Counted from the stretch's first letter, positions 1 to 6,639 are shown. The stretch: 6,653 bases of DNA from Candidatus Atribacter hydrocarboniphilus (GCA_003542295.1 DPKX01000063.1:1-6653), one strand, 5' to 3'. Notes: a model not told the origin generated them from the sequence alone. Program-made: numbers and translations.

Positions 1-165
1 CTTACCTGGTGAGAGAGCAAAACCTTTTCATTTCATTTTTTCCAGTGCAAAGCTTAACCGGTCAATACCTAAATTTCTTTGAAACCTGAGGAAAATTAAC
101 TGATTATGATCTTTCTCTCGTCTTGGTAGATAAATATCCAAATTTTAAGTCGCCTAGCGGGTAAA

Positions 166-2619
166 TTATTGATCAGTTGCATTTGATACATCTTTTTTCT
201 CGTTTTCTTTCACCTCAGAAATTTTTTTCAATTTCTCATTGGCTATCCTTATTTTTTCATCAACCTGAGCTTTAATTGTTCCAGGTTCATAGGTTCCATC
301 GTCAAGAAGTTTTCCCACTTTCATCCCAGTAAGAATTTCTATGGCTTCATCAACATTTTTCACCGCAAAAACATGGAAAAGGCCCTCCCGAACTGCTTGA
401 ATAATTTCATCATCTAACATCAGATTTTGAATATTACTGGCGGGAATAATCACTCCCTGTTCTGAAGTCAATCCACGATTTTTACATAATTGGAAAAACC
501 CTTCAATTTTTTGGTTTACTCCCCCAATGGCTTGAACTTCTCCTTTTTGATTAATAGAACCAGTTACAGCAATATTTTGCCGAATTGGAATTTCTCCAAG
601 GCTTGAAAGGATAGCGCAGGTTTCTGCTAATGAAGCACTATCTCCTTCAACTCCTTCATAGGACTGTTCAAAACAGATGCTGGCTGATATCGAAAGTGGT
701 TTATCTTGAGCAAAAGTATGACCTAAATACCCACTTATGATCAATATTCCTTTATCAAATATTTTCCCACTCATCCGAGATTCACGTTCAATATTTATTA
801 AACCTTGCCGGCCTAAATAAGTCTTCACGGTTATTCTTGAAGGCTTTCCAAAACTATAATCACCTAATTCATAAACTGACAGTCCATTGATCTGACCAAT
901 AACTTCATTTTCAATATCGATTAAAACTATTCCCTGATCAATCAATTCTTGAATTTTATCCTCGATTTGATTGTGGCGGTTTTTTCTTTCCTTTAAGGTT
1001 CGCTCCACATGGTTCCGAGTTACTTTTTCAGAATGATCTTGTCTTGCCCAATGATCAGATTCAACCACTATATCTTTGAGATAACCAAACTGGGATACTA
1101 ACTTATCTTTATGAGAAACTCTTCGGGAAGCATGTTCTAAAAGACGGGCAACTCCTGAATTTTCAAAAGGAAGAAGATTTTCGTTCTCACATATTTTTTT
1201 TACATAACAAGCAAAAGAATGAATGACATCATTATTTTTATCTAACTGAAAATCAAAATCAGCCTTCACTTTAAACAAATCTTTAAAATCTTCGTCGTAA
1301 AGGGTAAGTAATCGGTAAACCATATCATCTCCAACCAAAATTACTTTTGCATTAAAAGGGTGTGGTTCAGGAGTTAATCCTTGCGGTGCAACCAGGCCAA
1401 ACTGTTCCCAAGGATCCTCGATTTTAATTTCATGGTTTTTTAACGCTCTTTTCAAGCCTTCCCACACACCAGGATTCATAATCAAATCGCGGAAATACAT
1501 GATGATGTATCCACTGTTTGCTAAATGGAGAGATCCGGGCTTCAGCATAGTATGGTCACTATAATAAGTTCCCATCGTTGCCTTTCGTTCAATTCGACCA
1601 AACAAGTTAGTCCAGTTGGGGTGGGACTCAAAAATGACTGGCGGTTCATCCCGATCGGAATTATCAACCAATATATTAATCTTAAAAGGCAAAAAAGGAT
1701 CTTGTAATCTTTGAAAGGGAAAAAGCTGTGGTGCCGTGGTCGCTTCTTGGGAATCTCGAAAATACTGGAGGTAAGTAAGAGTATATTTCTTCAAAAAATC
1801 AATAAACTGAACGATTTCCGGTTGGTCTTCATAGGGTTGGATACATTCCTTAAAAAGGGGGGTTATGGCAAAATCAGCAATGCGATTATCAAGATCGGAA
1901 ATTTTATTTTTAAGCTCTATTTCTAACTCATGAATTTTCTCAAAATAATTGTTAATTTCATTTAATAGCGTTCGCCGTCTTTCTTCTATGGTTTCTTTTT
2001 CGGTTTCAGATAAAGCAATATATTGCTCTTGTGTCATTGGTTTTCCATCGACCAATGGAACCAAGATTGGCCCCATAGAAGTCATACGAAAAGCAAAATT
2101 TTCCTGGAGAGCCATCCGTTCTAATTCCTGAATGATTTGCCGATTCTTTCTTTGCTCCTCATCTATCAAAATTTGTTTCTGATTTTTGTATTCTTCTCCG
2201 GCAAAAGCCTTGGGAAGGATTTCTTTGATATTCTTTAAAAGATTTTCTAAACGTATTGATAGCTTTTTACCTTCTCCGGCTGGAATTTTTAACACCTGAG
2301 GTCGATCTGGACTATCAAAGTTAAAAATATAACACCAGTCAAAAATTTGAGGAAGGATTCCCTTGGTTTGCTGGTCTTTGATCTTTTTCGCAATACAATA
2401 TTTGATGGCTCCGACTCTTCCTGTTCCTGTAATACCAGTCAAAAATAAATTATATCCAGGTCTCTCCAAATCCAGGCCAAATTCAATTGATCGGATAGCT
2501 CTCTCCTGTCCAATAAATTCATTATAAGAGCATAATTCTGAGGTATATTCAAAACCAAGGCTTTCTGGTTCACAATACCATCGGAGTTGTTCGGGTTTTA
2601 GTTCTAAATCAGCATTCAT
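166..2619 (-). CDS. Lon-family (AAA_32 type) Ser-Lys protease, LonB/LonC-like
   Basis: This is a cytoplasmic protease of the Lon S16 family, 817 residues from the chosen start, which is usual for the AAA_32 subgroup. The N-terminal part has the family block GQERAIRSIEFGLDLERPGYN (about residues 38-56), directly followed by a P-loop-like GITGTGR (62-68) with Arg where Walker A normally has Lys. A charged helical region (about 140-250) looks like the family's coiled-coil insertion. LHLANSGYIIMYFRDL (about 364-379) lies where Walker B belongs but lacks the usual acidic pair. The C-terminal protease domain (about 565-765) has EGDSAS with the predicted nucleophile Ser661, and GGVNQK with Lys704. 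The 43-residue spacing equals that of the dyad in E. coli Lon. The ATG at 2619 is preferred because AGAGGGGGG precedes it by 6 nt; an upstream TTG at 2736 has no ribosome binding site. Substrates are unknown. Family call is sure; ATP dependence is uncertain. Confidence 0.93.
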   Translation of the reverse strand: MNADLELKPEQLRWYCEPESLGFEYTSELCSYNEFIGQERAIRSIEFGLDLERPGYNLFLTGITGTGRVGAIKYCIAKKIKDQQTKGILPQIFDWCYIFNFDSPDRPQVLKIPAGEGKKLSIRLENLLKNIKEILPKAFAGEEYKNQKQILIDEEQRKNRQIIQELERMALQENFAFRMTSMGPILVPLVDGKPMTQEQYIALSETEKETIEERRRTLLNEINNYFEKIHELEIELKNKISDLDNRIADFAITPLFKECIQPYEDQPEIVQFIDFLKKYTLTYLQYFRDSQEATTAPQLFPFQRLQDPFLPFKINILVDNSDRDEPPVIFESHPNWTNLFGRIERKATMGTYYSDHTMLKPGSLHLANSGYIIMYFRDLIMNPGVWEGLKRALKNHEIKIEDPWEQFGLVAPQGLTPEPHPFNAKVILVGDDMVYRLLTLYDEDFKDLFKVKADFDFQLDKNNDVIHSFACYVKKICENENLLPFENSGVARLLEHASRRVSHKDKLVSQFGYLKDIVVESDHWARQDHSEKVTRNHVERTLKERKNRHNQIEDKIQELIDQGIVLIDIENEVIGQINGLSVYELGDYSFGKPSRITVKTYLGRQGLINIERESRMSGKIFDKGILIISGYLGHTFAQDKPLSISASICFEQSYEGVEGDSASLAETCAILSSLGEIPIRQNIAVTGSINQKGEVQAIGGVNQKIEGFFQLCKNRGLTSEQGVIIPASNIQNLMLDDEIIQAVREGLFHVFAVKNVDEAIEILTGMKVGKLLDDGTYEPGTIKAQVDEKIRIANEKLKKISEVKENEKKDVSNATDQ

Positions 2620-2625
2620 CGCGAA

Positions 2626-2634
2626 CCCCCCTCT
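2626..2634 (-). promoter_or_regulatory. Ribosome binding site deciding the protease start
   Basis: The minus strand reads AGAGGGGGG, then TTCGCG, then ATG. The purine-rich tract can pair with the 16S anti-Shine-Dalgarno end if G-U pairs are allowed. The 6-nt spacing selects the ATG at 2619 over the frame's upstream TTG at 2736. Confidence 0.6.
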
Positions 2635-2674
2635 TTCTTTTAAGAGTTGAAAATCTTTCTGCTTAAATGAGTTT

Positions 2675-2703
2675 ACCATATTGTTTCTTGGCATTGTTGT
2701 TAA
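2675..2703 (-). promoter_or_regulatory. Candidate sigma-A promoter for the protease gene
   Basis: The minus strand carries TTAACA (2703-2698, five of six matches to the -35 consensus), a 17-bp spacer, and TATGGT (2680-2675, four of six matches to the -10). Initiation would fall near 2668, giving a leader of about 50 nt. The position inside the gap before the protease gene is suitable, but the -10 is poor and AT-rich sequence gives chance matches. Read-through from the upstream operon is an alternative, since I see no strong terminator after the UPF0280 gene. Confidence 0.35.
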
Positions 2704-2779
2704 TAATAGCAAAAAACAAATTGAGGAAAAAGACAATGAGATCCGATAGAATTAAAACGACGATAAAGAGGAGGCTTTA

Positions 2780-2884
2780 ATGGCAAAATTTGAAATTATT
2801 CCTCCAAGAACAATAAACCATTATTTTTTCACGGTTTTTAAAACATCAAAGATTTACCAGCTGTATATCGCCTCGAGCCCCTAA
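2780..2884 (+). CDS. Possible 34-residue small ORF with a strong ribosome binding site
   Basis: The plus strand carries GAGGAGG (2768-2774), a 5-nt spacer and an ATG at 2780 that opens a 34-codon frame beginning MAKFEIIPPRTINHYFF and ending at TAA in 2882-2884. I do not recognise the product, and it has no clear signal peptide or membrane segment. Its last 39 nt overlap the 3' end of the UPF0280 gene on the opposite strand. No convincing promoter is visible upstream. It could be a real small protein, the remaining 5' end of a lost gene, or chance. It is listed only because the ribosome binding site is among the best in the window. Confidence 0.22.
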   Translation: MAKFEIIPPRTINHYFFTVFKTSKIYQLYIASSP

Positions 2885-3574
2885 AACATCCTGAAAAACA
2901 ACAACAACTCCAATTATTTCTTGAATATTTTCACAGTATTTCAATACATTTTCAACATCTTTTTTTGAATGTATCAAATTACCAATACTGGTCGCCCAAG
3001 CATCAGCTACTGCTGATGAGCGGGCAACTATAGTAACTGCATCTGCTTCCCCAAAGCTTAAAGAATGCCCGATTTTACCCGAAGATGTTGCCACTCCGTA
3101 AGTCTTCCCCGGAGAAATCAATAATCCGATATGTGATTTAAAGGGAGAATTTTCTCCAACATAAATAGCGATAACTCGTTCCCTTAAAGAACGGATGAAT
3201 AAATCTCCACCGTTTTCAATTATTAATTCTGTCGTTTTGGATAAGAGTTCGTTTGCCAGTCGATCATTTATCGCTCCAGCTACTGCAGCCATTGGTCCAA
3301 CTCTTGCCTTTTTTACCGATTCGGCCATAATCTTACAGATGGGAGGAGCAAAATCATCGACTTCTATTGGAACCAAAGATTCCTGAAACTGTGGTTTGTA
3401 GCGAATATAAGCCTCTAAGTTCCTTCGTTCTTTATCTAAAAGAGAATAAGAGAACTGGCATAAATCGGAATGGGCATAGATCATGAGATCGCTTTCTTTA
3501 ATCTTTACTTCGAATGATGTTAAATCGGAGGGTTTAACAGTCTTTCGATAAAACCGTTCTACATATTCGACCAT
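2846..3574 (-). CDS. UPF0280 family protein (COG2122, ApbE-like fold)
   Basis: The 242-residue product matches the UPF0280 family in length and motifs: GPMAAVAGAI (93-102), IIENGGDLFI (118-127), a Gly/Ser-rich block GVATSSGKIGHSLSFGEADA (160-179) and DAWATSIGN (191-199). The NGGD and DA-x-x-T-x-x-x-N elements resemble those of ApbE flavin transferases, but enzymatic activity in this family is not established to my knowledge. It has no signal peptide, so it is probably cytoplasmic. It starts 3 nt after the ferredoxin stop. The nearest ribosome binding sequence, GGAGG in the last ferredoxin codons, is 14 nt from the ATG, so translation probably depends on coupling. The methanogen COG2122 protein has been tied to homocysteine formation together with the two families encoded upstream here. 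The family call is strong; the biochemical role is an inference from context. Confidence 0.93.
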   Translation of the reverse strand: MVEYVERFYRKTVKPSDLTSFEVKIKESDLMIYAHSDLCQFSYSLLDKERRNLEAYIRYKPQFQESLVPIEVDDFAPPICKIMAESVKKARVGPMAAVAGAINDRLANELLSKTTELIIENGGDLFIRSLRERVIAIYVGENSPFKSHIGLLISPGKTYGVATSSGKIGHSLSFGEADAVTIVARSSAVADAWATSIGNLIHSKKDVENVLKYCENIQEIIGVVVVFQDVLGARGDIQLVNL

Positions 3575-3577
3575 ATT

Positions 3578-3988
3578 TTAAAATAAAGCCTCCATCGCAC
3601 GGGTAGGACAAGCCAATACACAAAGTTCACAAGCAATACATTTCGATTCTTCAAATATTACCCGATAAGATTTCTTGTCCATATAAAGAGCTGAAGTTGG
3701 ACAAACTCCTAAGCAAGAACCACAATCGATGCAACGTTGATCGTCTTTCTTAATGTCTTGGCTTAAAGGTTGTATTTCTACTCCCTTTTCTTGAAGATAC
3801 TTGAGACCTTCCTCATTTTTGGTATTTTCACCGATGATTTCTAAAACCATAAGTCCTTCATGGTGTGGAGAAATAGAGGCGCGAAGAATATTAAAGGTTA
3901 ATCCAAAACGAAGCGCCAGATCACACACCACTGGTCTCTCGACTGCTTCTCGGGGAAAATGTAAAACTACCTTCTTAGTCGATATCAT
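3578..3988 (-). CDS. NIL-domain dicluster 4Fe-4S ferredoxin, homocysteine biosynthesis partner
   Basis: The 136-residue protein has an N-terminal NIL domain (about 4-75; it contains Cys22) and a C-terminal bacterial-type ferredoxin domain. Two complete C-x2-C-x2-C-x3-CP motifs are visible, Cys86/89/92/96 and Cys117/120/123/127, so two 4Fe-4S clusters are expected. This architecture is that of the NIL-ferredoxin encoded beside the COG1900 protein in methanogens (MA1821/MA1822 in Methanosarcina acetivorans, recalled). There it is thought to supply electrons or help deliver sulfide for turning aspartate semialdehyde into homocysteine. The start is firm: AGGAGG lies 8 nt before the ATG and is made by the last two Arg codons of the upstream gene, with 5 nt between the stop and this start. 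NIL domains also occur in methionine ABC transporter ATPases, but no ATPase domain is present here. Confidence 0.93.
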   Translation of the reverse strand: MISTKKVVLHFPREAVERPVVCDLALRFGLTFNILRASISPHHEGLMVLEIIGENTKNEEGLKYLQEKGVEIQPLSQDIKKDDQRCIDCGSCLGVCPTSALYMDKKSYRVIFEESKCIACELCVLACPTRAMEALF

Positions 3989-3993
3989 TTGGC

Positions 3994-5226
3994 TTACCTC
4001 CTAACCCCATTGACATTGTTATTAAAAGGTCTTTCAGCAAGGTTTCTAAACCGAACCTCTGATTCAGTATTAGGAAGGGTGAGTGTTGGTTGGGTTAAAG
4101 TAAAATTTCCATCCTGAATCCATTTTTTCAAAATTGAACAGATTTCACGAGCACGAGAATAACTGGAAATTGGTGAGGTTGGTATTTCCTTTCCCGAATG
4201 ATATATCTTACCACTTCTTAATTCAGCATAATTTACATATCCCAAAACCTCGCCAGTTCCGTTTGGATAAGCGTTACTATAATCGATGATCGGCGCTTCA
4301 ATGTCTTGATCTCGAACTGCACAATACTGGAGTGTTTCTTCGTCAAGTATGGGGATGGGAACTCCCAATCCAACCGCAAGAGAACATCCATAACCTCTGA
4401 CACTTAAGCCCCAAAGCCAATTGGGATCCATGCCTTTCATATCTCCAATTACTGCCAAGGTGCCCGCACCTCCCTTTGGTATTCCCTTATCGTTTCTTTC
4501 CACTCCAGGGTCATGCTGAGTCCCCTGCCAAGCAACATAACCAACGCCACCACCTAAAAATATCTTCGTTCCCACGCCAATAATTCGATAATGAGGATCA
4601 TTCAATAATGGGCTTAACTGACCAGCAGACGAAAAGCCCGCATTCCCCAAATGGGGGAGAAGTACTCCAAGATAAGTGTAGATTATTTTATCTGAGCAAT
4701 TCACGGCAACATTGTAATTTTGATATGCATTACGGGGATTAAAGAGATAGGCTTGATTTAAATCTTTAATATTAATCCAGGTTATTAATTTTTTACGAGG
4801 GTATTCATCGGTTCCATAACCGTAGGCTTCCAATAATATATCTTTACCAGCAACCAAATCTTGAATGACATGACCACCACCATACTTAAATTCTCCGGGG
4901 TAGATTTTATTCAAAGGATCATCTTTGGCAACCTGTGTTGCTCCGATATAAAGGTCAACGGCTGCCAAACCACCATACGCCATCACTCCATTTAAGTAAG
5001 CTTCGCTGATTTTCATCCTTGGTTTGGTATGACCGGTATTAATCATTGCACCTGAAGAACACATCGCACCAAAGGTTCCTGTGGTTACGACATCAACTTC
5101 TCGAGCAGTTTTTTCAATTCCTTTTTTATCAACTAATTCAATAACCTCTTCAGCAGTGACAACAACTACTTTTCCTTTTTTAATCTTTTCGTTTATTTCT
5201 TGATAAGACCTCAAAGCAACTCCCAT
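3994..5226 (-). CDS. COG1900/HcyBio (DUF39) protein, probable L-aspartate semialdehyde sulfurtransferase
   Basis: This 410-residue cytoplasmic protein belongs to the homocysteine biosynthesis family. Visible family blocks are TTGTFGAMCSSGAMINTGH (48-66, with Cys56), GGGHVIQDLVAGKDILLEAYG (116-136), FLGGGVGYVAWQGTQHDP (223-240) and GIPKGGAGTLAVIGDMKGM (248-266). Methanogen homologues convert aspartate semialdehyde and sulfide to homocysteine through a cysteine persulfide, assisted by a NIL-ferredoxin; that partner is the next gene here. There is no C-terminal CBS pair as found in some archaeal members. Residue 141 is Glu in GTDEYPR, where I recall a conserved Cys in archaeal homologues. The ATG at 5226 follows a GGGGGG ribosome binding tract with 8 nt spacing. 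The gene is the first behind a T-box leader with a methionine specifier, which supports a role in methionine supply. Family is certain; the exact reaction is inferred. Confidence 0.92.
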   Translation of the reverse strand: MGVALRSYQEINEKIKKGKVVVVTAEEVIELVDKKGIEKTAREVDVVTTGTFGAMCSSGAMINTGHTKPRMKISEAYLNGVMAYGGLAAVDLYIGATQVAKDDPLNKIYPGEFKYGGGHVIQDLVAGKDILLEAYGYGTDEYPRKKLITWINIKDLNQAYLFNPRNAYQNYNVAVNCSDKIIYTYLGVLLPHLGNAGFSSAGQLSPLLNDPHYRIIGVGTKIFLGGGVGYVAWQGTQHDPGVERNDKGIPKGGAGTLAVIGDMKGMDPNWLWGLSVRGYGCSLAVGLGVPIPILDEETLQYCAVRDQDIEAPIIDYSNAYPNGTGEVLGYVNYAELRSGKIYHSGKEIPTSPISSYSRAREICSILKKWIQDGNFTLTQPTLTLPNTESEVRFRNLAERPFNNNVNGVRR

Positions 5227-5242
5227 GATATGCGCCCCCCTA

Positions 5243-5279
5243 TTTTAAAAATAAAAAACCCCCGCCCAAGGGGCGGGGG
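5243..5279 (-). terminator. Regulated terminator of the T-box leader
   Basis: On the minus strand, CCCCCGCCC (5279-5271) and GGGCGGGGG (5267-5259) form a 9-bp, nearly all G-C stem with a 3-nt loop. It is followed by TTTTTTATTTTT, a classic intrinsic terminator, ending 16 nt before the start codon of the first operon gene. The CCCTT at its 5' arm and loop (5272-5268) can instead pair with AAGGG (5300-5296) beside the T-box bulge, which would prevent the terminator from forming. Confidence 0.93.
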
Positions 5280-5513
5280 TTCATCCGCGGTACCACCCTT
5301 ATTTCTGATAGTCAAAGACCATCCAACTCATTCTCCATCTCAATCATCAGATGGCGATCGAATAACGCCGATTAGACGGTTCCGGCTACTCTGCTTTCAC
5401 CGTAACGGCTCCCGGGCCATGTTCATCGAGTTCTGAAGGACCGGCTTCCACCTTACCCGGTTCTCTATCCCTTCTTCCTCAATTACTCATCCCGTTCTAA
5501 GCCGATTAATATT
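5243..5513 (-). promoter_or_regulatory. T-box riboswitch with methionine (ATG) specifier
   Basis: The leader has the parts of a tRNA-sensing T-box in order. Stem I is closed by AACGG (5496-5492) with CCGTT (5408-5404). It contains the loop-E element GATGAGTA (5491-5484), a distal stem ACCGG/CCGGT (5461-5457 and 5444-5440) and the specifier region GAACATGGCCCGGGAGC (5424-5408). There ATG at 5420-5418 takes the specifier position, followed by the usual purine. Small hairpins follow, including CCATCT/AGATGG (5335-5354) and a 7-bp stem GATGGTC/GACTATC (5323-5307) as a likely Stem III. The hallmark T-box AAGGGTGGTACCGCGG lies at 5300-5285; its TGGT bulge (5295-5292) would pair with an acceptor end ACCA, fitting tRNA-Met. 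A terminator follows. Uncharged tRNA-Met should switch on the homocysteine operon. T-box identity is nearly certain; the specifier reading is strong. Confidence 0.95.
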
Positions 5514-5519
5514 TTACGA

Positions 5520-5548
5520 ATTATAACCAGGGTCATCATAAATGTCAA
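5520..5548 (-). promoter_or_regulatory. Consensus sigma-A promoter of the T-box operon
   Basis: The minus strand shows TTGACA at 5548-5543 and TATAAT at 5525-5520, separated by exactly 17 bp. Both hexamers match consensus perfectly. Transcription should start near 5513, about 17 nt before the first paired base of T-box Stem I, which gives a leader of about 287 nt. Such a strong promoter fits control by premature termination rather than by initiation. Confidence 0.93.
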
Positions 5549-5590
5549 GCGTAGTTTGTTCATTTAATCAATAATCATTCTAGCTTATTT

Positions 5591-5627
5591 AAAAACCCTC
5601 TCCAAAATTTTTTAAGAGAGGGTTTTT
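5591..5627 (-). terminator. Rho-independent terminator after the substrate-binding protein gene
   Basis: The arms AAAAACCCTCTC (5591-5602) and GAGAGGGTTTTT (5616-5627) form a 12-bp hairpin with a 13-nt loop and flanking A and T runs. It begins 8 nt after the stop codon of the minus-strand substrate-binding protein gene. The symmetric A/T flanks mean it could work in both directions, but no plus-strand gene ends here. It separates that gene from the T-box operon promoter. Confidence 0.88.
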
Positions 5628-5634
5628 AAATTCA

Positions 5635-6624
5635 TTAACGATATCCAGCGTTAATAAGCTCTTCCAATTCACCAATAGTTTCTGGAGTCACAGTTCCAGC
5701 TCCGGTGTTAATATTAAAACCGGTGATTTTATACTTTTTAGCCAAAACGACTTGAACAACGGGGATAAACCCTTGCAAATAGAGCTGTTGATCAAGAACC
5801 GCACTAATGTATCCAGTTTTAAGCCCTTCAATGGTAGCTGGTGATAAATCGATACCGGCAGAAATAATTTCACCAGGTTGTTTCTTCAAATTATCCCTCA
5901 GCAGATTAACCAAAATTCCAGTGATTGCTCCATGTTGAGTTCCAATTGCCTTGCAATCTGGATTGGCTTGAAAATATCCGGTTAATATTGGTATGGCTGT
6001 CGAGGCATCAGCATCAGCTTCAGGAGAAATCTCTTGGCGATCAACAATGATTCCAGCATCTTCAAGTGCTCTTGCCATTCCTTCTTCGCTTTGTCCACGG
6101 AATGGCTGCGAGAAAAGACCATATACAATGGCCTTATCTCCTGGTTTTAAACCAGCTTTTACCATCGCTTGACCAGTTAAATATCCACCCGCAAACAAAT
6201 CAACACCAGCATATCCGAATCCTTTTGCTAAAAACTCTTCCTGGATATCTGGAAGTGGGGTATTGTTCACGGTAACAATAATTCCTTTACTGTCAGCTTC
6301 TCTTACCAAATCCCACATTGCCGCTGAACCTGGATGGCCCATAATAACAATCCCATCAGGTTGAGCGGCAATGGCTTCCTTAAATTGCTGAACCATCTTT
6401 TCTGGTTGCCACTGAGAATACTGTTCGATTAATTTTACACCCAAAGCTTTAGCAGCTTCACGCGCTCCTAAAGTTCTCTGTATAGTGGCAACAGCACCTT
6501 CAGCCCCTCCCATTTGGCAGTAAATGACCATTCCTTCTCCCAAAAGTTTATCTTGGGCATAGAGTGGTAGAGTAAAAGTTAAGAATATCAATGCAACAAC
6601 CAGAATAAATGAAATTTTTTTCAT
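5635..6624 (-). CDS. Sugar-type ABC transporter periplasmic substrate-binding protein
   Basis: The 329-residue precursor starts with a typical signal peptide: MKK, a hydrophobic core to about residue 20, and LYA before a likely cleavage after Ala23. There is no lipobox Cys, so it should be a soluble exported protein. The mature part has the two-lobe layout of the ribose/galactose-binding (Peripla_BP_4) family: an N-terminal lobe with QPDGIVIMGHPG (88-99), a hinge-side AGVDLFAGGYLTGQAM (139-154), a ligand-side FRGQSEEGMARALEDAG (175-191), then AGIDLSP (256-262) and LDQQLYLQGF (277-286). These imply a role as ligand receptor of an import system, but the sugar cannot be read from sequence. Its start is firm: AAGGAGG (6639-6633) stands 8 nt before the ATG. 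A terminator follows at once, so the gene is the last or only one of its transcript, and any permease and ATPase genes must be elsewhere. Confidence 0.92.
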   Translation of the reverse strand: MKKISFILVVALIFLTFTLPLYAQDKLLGEGMVIYCQMGGAEGAVATIQRTLGAREAAKALGVKLIEQYSQWQPEKMVQQFKEAIAAQPDGIVIMGHPGSAAMWDLVREADSKGIIVTVNNTPLPDIQEEFLAKGFGYAGVDLFAGGYLTGQAMVKAGLKPGDKAIVYGLFSQPFRGQSEEGMARALEDAGIIVDRQEISPEADADASTAIPILTGYFQANPDCKAIGTQHGAITGILVNLLRDNLKKQPGEIISAGIDLSPATIEGLKTGYISAVLDQQLYLQGFIPVVQVVLAKKYKITGFNINTGAGTVTPETIGELEELINAGYR

Positions 6625-6632
6625 TTCCTATT

Positions 6633-6639
6633 CCTCCTT
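6633..6639 (-). promoter_or_regulatory. Strong ribosome binding site of the substrate-binding protein gene
   Basis: The minus strand reads AAGGAGG, 8 nt before the ATG at 6624. Only 14 nt further upstream are inside the window, so the promoter for this gene, or the end of a preceding gene, cannot be seen. Confidence 0.85.

Noticed and set aside
1..165. Search for a terminator, RNA gene or downstream gene after the protease
   Set aside because: Only a weak 5-bp pairing (CCAGT/ACCGG area, 43-61) without a T-run was seen. The stretch is left unannotated.
89..178. Minus-strand frame MQLINNLPARRLKIW... overlapping the end of the protease gene (28 codons)
   Set aside because: It has no ribosome binding site and no recognisable features; short open frames like this are expected by chance downstream of a gene.
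1525..2131. Several plus-strand open frames of 60-71 codons inside the protease gene
   Set aside because: They are antisense shadows of a well-conserved gene, with products that resemble nothing known.
2620..2736. 39-residue N-terminal extension of the protease beginning at a TTG codon
   Set aside because: The TTG at 2736 has no ribosome binding site, the extension does not resemble the family, and a purine-rich binding tract sits 6 nt before the ATG at 2619.
2816..2840. AAACC/GGTTT inverted repeat after the UPF0280 gene as a terminator
   Set aside because: The stem has only 5 bp with a 13-nt AT-rich loop and no T-run on the minus strand, so it is too weak to call.
5200..5436. Plus-strand open frame of 78 codons across the leader region
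   Set aside because: It lies opposite the T-box riboswitch and its terminator; the sequence is explained by RNA structure, and the translation resembles no family I know.
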